Assembly (NCBI GenBank): GCA_005884115.1
Contig: VAXW01000005.1
Location: 248,001-312,000, forward strand
Source: Actinomycetota bacterium
GTDB taxonomy: Bacteria; Actinomycetota; Thermoleophilia; Solirubrobacterales; Solirubrobacteraceae
Reading direction: 5' to 3'
Length of the DNA stretch: 64,000 nucleotides
In this document: positions 34,212 through 43,211 of the stretch, piece after piece
Layout: each line of letters begins with the position of its first letter
How positions within the stretch are numbered: position 1 is the first letter of the stretch
Made by a program: the position numbers and the translations under genes
The notes under the pieces: generated by a model
What the model saw: only the letters and a program-made list of their open reading frames with translations
Databases searched by the model: none
Told to the model about the DNA's origin: nothing

Positions 34212-35570
34212 TCAGATCGTGCGCACCGCCGCTCGCCGCGGCCCGGCCCAGAGCTGGTAGACGCGGACGCGCAGGTGGCGTGTGCCGAGCACGTGGGGGA
34301 GGCTGATCGAGTAGCGGTTGAAGCGATCGAGCGTGAACAGCGCTCGGTAGCGGAGCACGCCGCCGATGAACGCTTCAAGCTGCATGTAATCACCGACCGG
34401 CGCCGAGCCGCTGGCGAGCACCCGGCCTCCACGCCGGCGCAAGCCGAGCCTGACCGGCCGTGGGTTGCCGAAGGGGGAGGAGAGCACCCGCGAGAGCGCG
34501 GCGAAAGCGGGCTTGCGCGCGCCGGACCCGTTGAGAAGGCCGAAATCCTCCTGGCCGGAGTTCCGTAGGTTGTAGACGACCGCTGCCGCCACGTATGGCG
34601 TTCGCCTGAGTGAGCGGAAGATATCGACGAGGTTCGCCGCTTGCGTGCGCGGCGTCACGCACGCCTGTTCCTCCTGGAGCTTGCGCCTCGGGTAGCAGCT
34701 GCTCCACCCGAACTCATCGAGCCACAACGGCTTGGCGTCGCCGTTGGCCAGCTGCGTTTCGTGGATTGCGCGCAGCGAGCCCAGCACCAAGTTGTAGAAG
34801 TGCACCGCCAGACCGTCGTAGTAGCCCTTGATGCCTGCGGCATACAGGGCGCGGAGGAACACCCCGTTGGAGCCGACGAGTGAGCCGGCGAGCACGGGCA
34901 CGTTTGGGTCGGCTTGCTTGATCGCGCTGTAGGCGCTACGCAGGATGGTCGCGTAGCGCTGCGCCTTGTTCGGCCCGTCGAAGTAGAGCTGGTTGCTTTG
35001 ATCGGGCTCATTCCAGATCTCGATCGCTGCCAGATGGGTGCCGTAGCGCCGGGCCAAGTAGGCGACCACGGAGGCATAGTCAGCGGGATTAATCGGGGGC
35101 CATGCGTTGGCTTGCGTGGACATCGAGGGCACGCACCGTCGCAGCAGCTGGGCAGGCGCCGAGGAAGCCCAGCAAGGCGTGTTGTCGACCGCCAGGATCA
35201 CGCCGATGTGCGCCGCGGCGGCATCTCGCACGAGGCGGTCTGTGAAGGCCAGCGCGTGGGCGTCGATCTGGCCTGCCTGCAGGGGCTCGAGTGCCGACCA
35301 CCTGACCTCCGCCCGCACGACGCGGGAGTGAAGCCTGCGCGCCGCGGCGATCTGGAAATCCGCCACGGCCGGGCTCACACCAGTGGAGACGCCGGTGACG
35401 TTTACGCCCCCAAGCATCGCCGCGACCGCCGGGCGCGCGCGGGGAGAGCCGCTGGCTTCGCCCACCAATAGGGGTAGGGTCGCTACGCACAGACCCAGCG
35501 ACAGCCCGATGAGGAGCGCCGCGATCAGCCTGGTCGGGCGTCCTGCCCCCGTCTGTGGGCATCCTGCCAT
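34212..35570 (-). CDS. Secreted GH-A clan glycoside hydrolase (GH5/GH39-like)
   Basis: A 452-residue protein with an N-terminal signal or anchor helix (RLIAALLIGLSLGLCVATLP). The catalytic (beta/alpha)8 barrel has the acid/base Glu in IEIWNEPDQSNQLYF (about residue 188) and the nucleophile Glu in PLWLDEFGWSSCYPR (about residue 286), the paired glutamates of clan GH-A. The last ~90 residues look like a beta-rich accessory domain. ATG 35570 fits TATGGT ending 6 bases upstream. It lies 35 bp downstream of the Wzz/kinase gene on the same strand, so it may trim or release the polymer during export. The substrate is unknown. Confidence 0.82.
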   Translation of the reverse strand: MAGCPQTGAGRPTRLIAALLIGLSLGLCVATLPLLVGEASGSPRARPAVAAMLGGVNVTGVSTGVSPAVADFQIAAARRLHSRVVRAEVRWSALEPLQAGQIDAHALAFTDRLVRDAAAAHIGVILAVDNTPCWASSAPAQLLRRCVPSMSTQANAWPPINPADYASVVAYLARRYGTHLAAIEIWNEPDQSNQLYFDGPNKAQRYATILRSAYSAIKQADPNVPVLAGSLVGSNGVFLRALYAAGIKGYYDGLAVHFYNLVLGSLRAIHETQLANGDAKPLWLDEFGWSSCYPRRKLQEEQACVTPRTQAANLVDIFRSLRRTPYVAAAVVYNLRNSGQEDFGLLNGSGARKPAFAALSRVLSSPFGNPRPVRLGLRRRGGRVLASGSAPVGDYMQLEAFIGGVLRYRALFTLDRFNRYSISLPHVLGTRHLRVRVYQLWAGPRRAAVRTI

Positions 35571-35576
35571 GCGCGC

Positions 35577-35582
35577 ACCATA
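35577..35582 (-). promoter_or_regulatory. -10 hexamer TATGGT, leaderless start
   Basis: On the minus strand TATGGT ends 6 bases before ATG 35570. This decides between that start and the in-frame ATG at 35609. Confidence 0.35.
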
Positions 35583-35605
35583 CTGGGTGCTGCTCGCTGC
35601 ACGCG

Positions 35606-37192
35606 TCAACCGACGATGCGGACGGGGGGACCCTCTGTTGCGGACGCCTCCGTTGCCGGCGCCCCCGCTGCGTAGTAGGGGGAGCCACTGGGGCGCGTGC
35701 CGATCACGACCAGCCCGGCCGCGTTCGCCTCGAGGCGGTCCAGCGTCTCGCGAAGATCGACCACATCGGATGCCTTCAGATGGTCAAGGCGCGCGACCAG
35801 GAGCAACTCGTCGCAGTACTGGGCGAACATCTGCGCGTCGGCCACGCTGAGGATCGGCGGTGAGTCGATCAGAATGTAGGCGTAGGAGCTCTGGCGCAAG
35901 GCGCCGATGAAAGACGGAAGCGCGGGCGTGTGCAGCAGCTCTGACGCATCCCCGTCACCGCGACCTGCGGGAAGCACGTCGAGAACGGCGCGGTGGCTAA
36001 TACCCTCGCCGCGAGCCGGCAACACGAGCTGGCGGAGCTCGTCGAAGCGAACGGCTGCATCGTCGGTGTCGTGGGTCAGCAATTCGCGCAACCCCGGGTT
36101 GCCGCTGACTTTGAGGGCGTCGTCGAGCTTGGGCCAGCGCAGGTCGCCGGAAACGAGCAGCGTCGCGTGGCCGGCCTGCGCGAGGACCCGGCCGAGGCGC
36201 GCGGCGACCGTCGTCTTGCCTTCGCCATGGGTCGCGCTCGTGATGAGCATGACGTGCGGCTCCATGCCTGGCTGCAGCGCGAGCCGTAGCGCGGCGGAGA
36301 GGGTCTGGTAGGCCTCGTACTCGGCGCGCGCATATCGCACGTCGACGCGCCGGCGAACGAACGGGATCCCGCTCAGCACGGGCAGCGAGAGCATGTGGCT
36401 GAGCTCACGCTGGCTGGTCACGCGCGGCGTCAGCTGCTCGCGACCCAGCGCGACGAGCACGGCCATGAACAGAGCCGCGAAAAGCGCGATCACGCCGTTG
36501 CGAAACGGGCGCGGCGAACTTGGCCCCGAGGGCACGGCGGTTTCGATGAGCTGCATCTGAGCGCCGGAGCTGGCGCTGGTGGCTTCCACTTCGGCGGCCC
36601 GGGCCTGCAGGGCGCTCAGCTGTGCGGCGACGGCGGGTTCACTGCTCTGCCTGGCGCGCAGGGCCGCGATCTGACTACTGAGGAGCGAGAGTGTGTGCGT
36701 CGTGTTGCTCCGCTGGTCGGTGGCGTGCTGGCTGAGAAACGCCCGCGCGATCGCGGACGCGAGGGCCGCGGCACCCCTGGCGGTGCCGTAGCTGACTTTG
36801 ATATCGATGATGTTCGCGTTTTCCTCCACCGAGGCGGAGACTCGATTGGCAAGATCTGCGCGCGTCTCTCCGTTCACCGATCTGGCGGCTTCAGCGAGGA
36901 CGGCCGATGTGGTTGCGAGCGTCGCGGTCGTCGCGAGGTTCCGCTGGACGGCCTGGGTTTCGTTCGACCCCACGAGGCTTCCGGGGTTGTTGACGACGAT
37001 GTGGGCCGTAGCAACGTAGGTCTTCGGCAGCGTCGCCGAGTATGCGAGAACGACGATCGTGACGATCGTGACGATCGTGACGATCAGCCAGCGGCTTCTC
37101 CGCAACGCCTCGAGGTAACGCTGGACCTCGAGCGGATCCTCTTCCGCGTAGACACCGCGGCCCTGTCGCCGCCCGTTCCCTTCGCTGTTCAT
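35606..37192 (-). CDS. Wzz-type chain-length protein fused to BY-kinase (capsular tyrosine kinase)
   Basis: A 528-residue fusion. The Wzz part has two membrane helices (about 35-51 and 232-249) around a periplasmic coiled-coil-rich region. The cytoplasmic kinase has Walker A SATHGEGKTTVAARLG (about 319-334), Walker A' LLVSGDLRWPKLD and Walker B AYILIDSPPIL. The C-terminal tyrosine cluster is reduced to two adjacent Tyr (SPYYAAG, 506-507). Known relatives use ATP-dependent autophosphorylation to control export and chain length, reversed by CpsB phosphatases, two of which are encoded here. The first helix includes TIVTIVTIV, coded by a 9-bp tandem repeat. ATG 37192 is the best start but lacks a clear ribosome-binding site. 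Confidence 0.9.
   Translation of the reverse strand: MNSEGNGRRQGRGVYAEEDPLEVQRYLEALRRSRWLIVTIVTIVTIVVLAYSATLPKTYVATAHIVVNNPGSLVGSNETQAVQRNLATTATLATTSAVLAEAARSVNGETRADLANRVSASVEENANIIDIKVSYGTARGAAALASAIARAFLSQHATDQRSNTTHTLSLLSSQIAALRARQSSEPAVAAQLSALQARAAEVEATSASSGAQMQLIETAVPSGPSSPRPFRNGVIALFAALFMAVLVALGREQLTPRVTSQRELSHMLSLPVLSGIPFVRRRVDVRYARAEYEAYQTLSAALRLALQPGMEPHVMLITSATHGEGKTTVAARLGRVLAQAGHATLLVSGDLRWPKLDDALKVSGNPGLRELLTHDTDDAAVRFDELRQLVLPARGEGISHRAVLDVLPAGRGDGDASELLHTPALPSFIGALRQSSYAYILIDSPPILSVADAQMFAQYCDELLLVARLDHLKASDVVDLRETLDRLEANAAGLVVIGTRPSGSPYYAAGAPATEASATEGPPVRIVG
37055..37085 (-). repeat. 9-bp tandem repeat coding for TIV units in first membrane helix of Wzz/kinase
   Basis: GATCGTGAC occurs three times in a row plus GATC (plus strand). 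Its length is a multiple of three, so copy-number change would lengthen or shorten the helix without frameshift. Confidence 0.85.
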
Positions 37193-37482
37193 GTTTGTGG
37201 CATCGAGATCGGTTTCAAGAAGCGCCGGCTCTGAGCGTAGCTCAAAGCCCCGCGTATGCATCGACTTCAATCCCGCTTCGAGCAAGGCCGGGCAGCCCGC
37301 TTGCAGACGGTCCGCAGACCGTCCGGCGTACTCCCATGCGTGCGAGTCCAAGAGACGGGGAGATGATCATCTTCGCGCGCTCCTTCGGTAGCCGGATGTC
37401 TGCGAGAAACCCGGCTGCCTCGCAGCGGGTTTGCCTACCTTCGGCGGAGCGCATCTGCGCCCCCAGCTCTTCTCGGCACGGT
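37193..37482. other. 290-bp intergenic region
   Basis: It separates two leftward genes. It holds a terminator-like hairpin (37407-37432) and, presumably, the promoter of the Wzz/kinase operon, for which no clear hexamers were found. No gene was recognised. Confidence 0.5.
37407..37432 (-). terminator. Hairpin downstream of third O-antigen ligase gene
   Basis: Arms AAACCCGGCTGC and GCAGCGGGTTT pair over 11 bp with one bulged base and a CTC loop. On the minus strand the stem ends in TTT. It lies about 50 bases past the stop of the leftward ligase gene. Confidence 0.5.
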
Positions 37483-38952
37483 TCAGGGGAAGGTTGCGGA
37501 GGATCGCCTAGCTACGGACGATCGTCCGAGCAGCGCAGGGGCTGCATCCCGCGCCGGTCCCGCGCGCGCCCGCGGCATGTTCGCGGGAGGTGGGCTACCG
37601 GCTGCGCGACGACGAAGGCTGCTCGCCCAGATGAGCGCCGCGACGAACCACAGGTGGCGCCAGTGGAGGGTATCGACCACGACACTGTTGAAGATCAGAC
37701 CGCACCAGGCCCCGAGCAAAGCGGCCGAGCCGATTCCGTGCGTATCCTGGCCACGCACGACGTTGCGCAAGGCGAGCGTCAGCGTCACCAGCAGAATCGC
37801 CACCCACAACAACAGCCCCGCGGGGCCCTGCTCGGAGAAGACCCGGACGAACGTCGAGTGGCTGTCCACGGGGTAGTGGTAGTGGAACTGACCGGGGCCG
37901 ATCCCGACGGGGTGCGTCCATCCAAGTTCCCAGCCGACGTGCTGCGCGGCGAAGCGCTGCGCGTCATAGGACTGGAGTTTCGCACGGTGCTCGAGGAAGT
38001 TGATCGATCCGGCGGCGCTGAGCACGATCGCCACGATGCCCCCCATGATCAGCAGCGCGGCCACAGTGCGCAGGGCGCGCAAGGCCCTCGCCCGTCGGAG
38101 GCTGGACACGGCCAGCATCACGAACACCGCGATCGCATAGTTCATCCAGGCGGCACGCGAGTAGGAGAACACCACACCGAGGCTAAGCGCGAGCAGCAGC
38201 GCCCACCCCGTGAGGCTGCGCAGCCGAAGCAGCGAGGTAGCGCGCGGTGCGATCCGCTGCTCCAGCAGGATCACGGCGATCGGCACGAGGAACGGCCCGA
38301 ACACGTTTGGGTCCTTGAAGAACCCGCTCGCCCGTTCGCCGTAGTCGACGTTGCCGAGGATTACCGAGCGTCCTGGCAGCGGTAGGTTCAGCGCCAGGAT
38401 GGAGACGACCGCCGAGATGACGGCGATAACGAGCCAGGTCACAACAACCAGTCGAGCGCGAGACGGCGAGTCGACAAAGGTGGTCATCCACAGCGAGAAG
38501 ATCGCCAGATAAGCGGTGATGAACAGGAAGCGCAATGCCGCCGAGAGCACGAGGACATCCATCAGGGACAAGAGGTTGACCATCAACAGCAAGCCCACGA
38601 TCCAGCGGGGCAGCACCGGAACGCGGTTGAGGCGAAAGCGCCCCGTGACCGCCGCGACAGCGATGATCACGGCGAACGCGATGTCGGGCGGCGCCGGCTC
38701 AAACCTCACGATGCCCATCAGCAGCAGCCCGATCGCGATTGCCGTTTCGTAGTGCCTGACGGTGAGCAGGAGGAAGCCAGTGAGAGCCAATCCACCCCCC
38801 AGCGCGAGGGCAAGCGAAACGCTTGCGCTGTTGGAGACGTCGACGAGGCCCACGCCGAGCAGTCCCAGCGACAAGCCGACGGCGCCCCACCGGCCTCCGC
38901 CGAGCAGGGAAGGCCGCGGAACGGGCAGCGCCCGGGCTACGAGTTCGCTCAT
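37483..38952 (-). CDS. O-antigen ligase/polymerase family membrane protein, copy 3
   Basis: A 489-residue protein with about twelve helices (ALRFLFITAYLAIFSLWMTT; SLTGWALLLALSLGVVFSYS). The Wzy_C loop contains SYSRAAWMNYAIAVFVMLAV, HVGWELGWTHPVGIGPGQFH and YPVDSHSTFVRVFSEQGPAG, with the H-S-x-F-x-R pattern typical of ligases/polymerases. Unlike the copies at 6335 and 28173 it lacks a TPR tail and ends in about 40 Ala/Arg/Ser-rich residues. Likely the polymerase for the Wzx/Wzz route because it neighbours the Wzz/kinase. Confidence 0.87.
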   Translation of the reverse strand: MSELVARALPVPRPSLLGGGRWGAVGLSLGLLGVGLVDVSNSASVSLALALGGGLALTGFLLLTVRHYETAIAIGLLLMGIVRFEPAPPDIAFAVIIAVAAVTGRFRLNRVPVLPRWIVGLLLMVNLLSLMDVLVLSAALRFLFITAYLAIFSLWMTTFVDSPSRARLVVVTWLVIAVISAVVSILALNLPLPGRSVILGNVDYGERASGFFKDPNVFGPFLVPIAVILLEQRIAPRATSLLRLRSLTGWALLLALSLGVVFSYSRAAWMNYAIAVFVMLAVSSLRRARALRALRTVAALLIMGGIVAIVLSAAGSINFLEHRAKLQSYDAQRFAAQHVGWELGWTHPVGIGPGQFHYHYPVDSHSTFVRVFSEQGPAGLLLWVAILLVTLTLALRNVVRGQDTHGIGSAALLGAWCGLIFNSVVVDTLHWRHLWFVAALIWASSLRRRAAGSPPPANMPRARAGPARDAAPALLGRSSVARRSSATFP

Positions 38953-39273
38953 ACCGGCATCATCATCGACCCTTCACGGTTCGTAGTAAAGGGGATCCTG
39001 TGGTTCGGCGTGACCGGCGCGATCGGTGTCGCTCGAGAGGCTCTCCGAGCGCCAGCCGGCGCTCGCGGCCCGGCAACGCACCATGTGCAGTTTCTCACGG
39101 CCGATGCCGCCAGGTGCGCGATGATGTTCGCCGCGGTACCTGGCGCGTATTCGACCCCTACCGACGCACTTATCCAAAGCCCACGTCTGCCATCGGTGAG
39201 ATCCGCATCCGAGCCTGATCCGGAGTCGCCTCCCGCGGGGAGCAGCGCCCGCCGCTCACGCGCATCCCTCAGC
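38953..39273. other. 321-bp divergent gap
   Basis: Between the leftward ligase gene and the rightward beta-propeller gene. The frame of the beta-propeller is open upstream (an ATG at 39121 would add 51 residues without similarity to a signal peptide), so part of this gap could be coding. No other element was recognised. Confidence 0.4.
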
Positions 39274-40479
39274 ATGCCTTTGCGTATCGGGCTGACGCTG
39301 CCGTGCGCGGTCGCTGCGCTGGTCGGGCTGGCCTGCTCATCGGGCCTGCGCCCGGCGGGCACGCTTCCGCCGGGCCCGCGCGCTGCCGCTCCGCCGCCCG
39401 CAGCAAGCGCCGGCGCTCGCCGCATCCACCACTACGAGTACGTCTTTCCCGACGGCGCGATGTACGTATATGACATTGACGCGCACCAGAGACTCGTCCA
39501 GCGAGTGAATCTGCCGATGGCGAGGGCCATAAGGGGCGTCGTGGCGAGCCCGCCCACGCACACGCTGTACGTCAGCTATGGAGGCGACGGTGGCCCCCGC
39601 GGGGGCGGGTCGCTGCTGGCCTACGACCTCCTCCGCGGACGCGTGCTGTGGCGGCGTTCATACCGGACGGGCATTGACAGCATGGCGATCAGCCCCGATG
39701 GAAGTCGCATCTACATGCCCAGCGGGGAGCTCGACCCGAGCGGCCTGTGGCTGGTACTCAGCGCGCGCGATGGAAGCCCGATCGGAATGATTCAGGGTGG
39801 CGCTGGAGCGCACAACACGGTCATGAGCCTGAACGGGCAGCACGTGTATCTCGGCGGGCGCGAACACGACTATCTCGAGGTCGCCGACACACACAACGAC
39901 CGCGTGCTCAGGACCATTGGACCGCTGCGCAGCGGAGTGAGGCCGTTTTCGATCAACGGGCGCGAGACACTCGCCTACACGACAGCCACCGGCTTCCTCG
40001 GTTTTCAGGTGAGCAGCATTACCTCGGGTCGGGTCCTCTACACACAGAGCTTTCCCGGCTTCTCATGGAATCCCAGCAGCTTCGCGCCCAGCGCTCCTAG
40101 CCACGGAATCTCGCTCTCCCCAGACGAGCGTCAGGTGTGGGTGATGGACGCCCCGAACAGCTACGTGCACGTGTTCGACGTCTCACATGTGCCCGCTGGC
40201 CCGCCGCGGCTGATCGCGAACGTGCGCCTGCCACATGCGATGAGAGGTGAAGAGAGCCCGTGCGCCTACGACTGCGGTCGTGACGGATGGCTTCAGCACA
40301 GTCGTGACGGTCGCTTTGTGTACGTCGGTGACTCAGGCGATGTGATTAGCGCCCGTACTCTTCGCCCCATCGCCTACCTGCCCACGCTGCGAAACACCCG
40401 CAAGATGCTCGAGATCGACTGGCGCGACGGTCTGCCTGTGGGGACGACGTCAAGGCAGGGACTCGGCTATGTCCGCTGA
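39274..40479 (+). CDS. Lipoprotein with YncE/PQQ-like beta-propeller
   Basis: A 401-residue protein. It starts with a lipoprotein signal (PLRIGLTLPCAVAALVGLAC; lipobox LxGLA-C), then a Pro/Ala-rich spacer and about six or seven blades with YVFPDGAMYVYDIDAHQRL, DSMAISPDGSRIYMPSGE, GISLSPDERQVWVMDAPN and HSRDGRFVYVGDSGDVIS, the SPDG-type turns of YncE-like propellers. It would be anchored outside the membrane. Start ATG 39274 was chosen for the lipobox. A scaffold or glycan-binding role in the export machinery is possible; no catalytic residues were identified. Confidence 0.75.
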   Translation: MPLRIGLTLPCAVAALVGLACSSGLRPAGTLPPGPRAAAPPPAASAGARRIHHYEYVFPDGAMYVYDIDAHQRLVQRVNLPMARAIRGVVASPPTHTLYVSYGGDGGPRGGGSLLAYDLLRGRVLWRRSYRTGIDSMAISPDGSRIYMPSGELDPSGLWLVLSARDGSPIGMIQGGAGAHNTVMSLNGQHVYLGGREHDYLEVADTHNDRVLRTIGPLRSGVRPFSINGRETLAYTTATGFLGFQVSSITSGRVLYTQSFPGFSWNPSSFAPSAPSHGISLSPDERQVWVMDAPNSYVHVFDVSHVPAGPPRLIANVRLPHAMRGEESPCAYDCGRDGWLQHSRDGRFVYVGDSGDVISARTLRPIAYLPTLRNTRKMLEIDWRDGLPVGTTSRQGLGYVR

Positions 40480-40548
40480 GGGCTGCAGCATGATGAGGCT
40501 GGACGCGTGAATTACGGCGCCACGTGCGGCTAATCTGGGCGCACTACC

Positions 40549-40571
40549 CCGGCGGGCGTCAAGCCCGCCGG
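40549..40571. terminator. 9-bp perfect hairpin between convergent genes
   Basis: CCGGCGGGC, loop GTCAA, GCCCGCCGG, in the 131-bp gap between convergent genes ending at 40479 and 40611. It has no T-run, as is common in high-GC actinobacteria. Confidence 0.55.
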
Positions 40572-40610
40572 CGGCGGCGCTGACATGTCTGCGCCCCGCG
40601 GTGTTCTCTC

Positions 40611-41447
40611 TCACCTACCGGGCGCCTTGTGCGCGCTCACCAGATAGTGCCAGCCACTCGAGCGAAAAACGGGAACGCCGTGGTCAGCGAGCCGCTGAAG
40701 GCGCTCGTGCAGCGCGATCCCGGAGCTGTCTGGTAGCAGGGGCTGGCTCCAGAAGGAGAACGGACCAAAGCCGACGGTGGATCTGGCGTCGAGCTGGAAG
40801 CCAGCCGCTCGCAGGAGTGAGTTGACGTGCGATGGGAAATGCAGACGGGAGCTGGCGCCCGCGGAGGGCCCCCTGCGCAAGCGTCTGCGTACCCGTTTGA
40901 GGGGTGCCAGCAGCAGGCTCGCGCGCGGGTCGACCCACGTGTTGAGCCGCGCTCGGTTATCTGCCGTGAGCAGGAGTCGCCCCGCCGGCTCCAGCACCCG
41001 TGCTATCTCCTCAAGCGCCTGAGCCGGCCTGTGCAACCACGGCAGCAGGCCGACTGCAACGACAAGCGTGAAAGCGCCGTTCCCGAACGGGAGGCGATGT
41101 ACATCGCCCACCTGGGCCCGCACGCGCGCGGCCAGATCCATCTGCTGCGCGCGGCGGGCCGTGAGGTCAACCATTGCCTGGCTGGCGTCCACTGCTTGAA
41201 TCGCGTAGCCGCTGCGCGCAAGCTCGACCGTCAGGAATCCGGCCCCACAGCCGATCTCTAACACCCGCGCGTCGCTCGGAAGCGCAAGCTCGACGACCTG
41301 CGCCAGGACCGCGCGCTGGCGGTCGCGGTAGATGACGCCCTGCAGGCTGGGATCATCGTAAACCGCCTGCCAATACGACGCTTCCGCGTCGAAGTGTGCA
41401 TTTACCTGCTTCTGCTGGTCTGTCCTCGGCACATCTGCAGCCGCCAC
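40611..41447 (-). CDS. SAM-dependent methyltransferase (type 11)
   Basis: A 278-residue enzyme with VLEIGCGAGFLTVELARSGY (motif I), IQAVDASQAMVDLTARRAQQ, VGDVHRLPFGNGAFTLVVAV and LEEIARVLEPAGRLLLTADN, the UbiE/type 11 order. GTG 41447 is preceded by GGAGAGGAGG about 11 bases upstream, a real ribosome-binding site. It is 153 bp downstream of the flippase gene and on the same strand. Methylation of a sugar or lipid carrier is inferred. Confidence 0.88.
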   Translation of the reverse strand: MAAADVPRTDQQKQVNAHFDAEASYWQAVYDDPSLQGVIYRDRQRAVLAQVVELALPSDARVLEIGCGAGFLTVELARSGYAIQAVDASQAMVDLTARRAQQMDLAARVRAQVGDVHRLPFGNGAFTLVVAVGLLPWLHRPAQALEEIARVLEPAGRLLLTADNRARLNTWVDPRASLLLAPLKRVRRRLRRGPSAGASSRLHFPSHVNSLLRAAGFQLDARSTVGFGPFSFWSQPLLPDSSGIALHERLQRLADHGVPVFRSSGWHYLVSAHKAPGR

Positions 41448-41600
41448 AGGTTCGGATCCTCCTCTCCTGAACTCACCGGACTGTTTTCGTCATCCTGCCA
41501 GTCAAACCGGCCGACATCGATCGTGTGGTCCGAGATGTGCTGTCTAGCTGCCGTCGAAAGGCGGTGCCGGCAATCGTAGCGGCCGAGCAGCGCCCGATCA

Positions 41601-43100
41601 TCAGGCCGAGCGAGAGGGCAAGAGACGGCGCACCATGCTGGTGACGAGCTCCACGTCGATCGGGCTGACCAGTCGCTCGACGGCGATCAGGCCCAGCAGG
41701 TAGGCGCCGCCGCCGAGCGCCAGCCCGAGCCACGGGCTGCCGTTCAGCAGAAGCGTCACCGCGACCATGCCGGCCGCGCCGGCACCAGCGCCCGCGACGG
41801 TCGTGCGCCCGCCGAGGCGTCCAACCGCCCCGGTGCTCATCCGCAATATGCACGCCGCGTAGACGAGCTCCGTCGCGAGCATCGCGGCCGCCGCGCCGGC
41901 GTCGCTGAAGAGCGGAATCAGGATCAGGTTCAGCACCACGTTGACGCCGGCCATCGCTGCCGCGAGCGAGACCATCTGCCTCGGGTTCTCGCGCGAGAGC
42001 ATCAACGAGTTGGAAAGCGTCACGATCGCCATCAGTAGGACCGCGGGGGCGAGGATCCGCAGCGGCAGGCTCGCCGCGCTGAAGCCCGAGCCGTAGATCA
42101 GACGGCAGATCGGTCGCGCCAGGACCGCGAAGGCGACCGCGACGGGTGCGAGCAAGACGAGCGAGAGCTTGATCGAGCGCTGAAAGACCGCACGGAGCGG
42201 AGGGTCGCTGTCGGGACCGAGATACGTGAACATCGCCGCGAACGCGCCCGCGATGGCAGCCGTGATGAGCAGCGTCGATTCGAAGAGACGGTATGCCGCC
42301 CCGTAGCGTCCGACCGCCGCCTGGGTCGCGATCGCGGCAAGGATCAGCGTGTCGGCGCGCGCGAGCAGAACCGCGAAGGTGTCCTGCGCGGCGAAGGGAA
42401 GGCTGCGTGCCGCGAGGCCGCGCCACCTGCCAGAGTTCACGGTCAGCCGCGGCACACCGATCGTGCGCGCTAGCAGGACGAAGCCGATGATGACGCCGAT
42501 CATCGAGCCGGCGGAGTATGTGACGCCGACCGAGACGACGCCGTAGCCGGCCCTGAGCGCAGCGATTCCAAGTGCGGCGGAGCAGACGCGCTGGATCGCG
42601 TCGGCAAACGAGGGGGGGCCGGCGCGCTCGTGTGAGAGAAAGAACGAAAGTTGCGTGCGGGCCACCGAATCGCTGAAAACACCAGGCGCGAGCGCCCAGG
42701 TCGTGGCCTGCGCCTGGTGGCCGTAGCCGACCTCGTGCAGCACCAGAAACCCGACCGCGAACAGCGGCAATGCGAGCGCGAGCTTTAGCCCCAGCACGTT
42801 GAAGAACAACGCGCGGCCCTCGGCGCGCGCGCGCGCGCCCGCGCGCAGCAGGTAACGGTCGAGCCCGATGTCGACCCACACCATCACGAATCCCATGTAC
42901 GCGACCGCGAAGACGAACGCACCGAGCCCGTTGGTCCCCAGCGTGCGCCCGGCCTCGACGAACAGCAGCAACGAGGCGAGGCGCCCTACCACCTCCCCGC
43001 CGCTTCGGTAGAGCGTGTTCATGATCGCGCGCTCGCCCACCGCGACGGTATTGGAGCTGGCCGCGTTGCGTCCCGGTGCGGGCGTGGAGGCTTTGGACAC
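41601..43100 (-). CDS. Polysaccharide flippase (Wzx, MOP superfamily)
   Basis: A 499-residue membrane protein with about 13-14 helices (GLGAFVFAVAYMGFVMVWVD; LILAAIATQAAVGRYGAAYR; VAMAFVLARPI-like LVLLAPVAVAFAVLARPICR). The N-terminal EVVGRLASLLLFVEAGRTLG and mid TLSNSLMLSRENPRQM blocks fit the PST/Wzx family. It would move lipid-linked repeat units across the membrane. It is the only flippase in the window although there are two initiating transferases. GTG 43100 follows GATAAT by 9 bases. Confidence 0.9.
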   Translation of the reverse strand: MSKASTPAPGRNAASSNTVAVGERAIMNTLYRSGGEVVGRLASLLLFVEAGRTLGTNGLGAFVFAVAYMGFVMVWVDIGLDRYLLRAGARARAEGRALFFNVLGLKLALALPLFAVGFLVLHEVGYGHQAQATTWALAPGVFSDSVARTQLSFFLSHERAGPPSFADAIQRVCSAALGIAALRAGYGVVSVGVTYSAGSMIGVIIGFVLLARTIGVPRLTVNSGRWRGLAARSLPFAAQDTFAVLLARADTLILAAIATQAAVGRYGAAYRLFESTLLITAAIAGAFAAMFTYLGPDSDPPLRAVFQRSIKLSLVLLAPVAVAFAVLARPICRLIYGSGFSAASLPLRILAPAVLLMAIVTLSNSLMLSRENPRQMVSLAAAMAGVNVVLNLILIPLFSDAGAAAAMLATELVYAACILRMSTGAVGRLGGRTTVAGAGAGAAGMVAVTLLLNGSPWLGLALGGGAYLLGLIAVERLVSPIDVELVTSMVRRLLPSRSA

Positions 43101-43109
43101 GATGCTCGT

Positions 43110-43115
43110 ATTATC
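43110..43115 (-). promoter_or_regulatory. -10 hexamer GATAAT, leaderless start of flippase gene
   Basis: On the minus strand GATAAT ends 9 bases before GTG 43100; no ribosome-binding site is seen. Confidence 0.45.
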
Positions 43116-43211
43116 GTCGGGGCAAGGCGGGTCTTCAGATGCGAGGTGCCGCTAATCTGACCGCGCGTTGCCAGTTCCGGAGCCTGCCTGCACCGACACC
43201 ACGCGAGCGGC

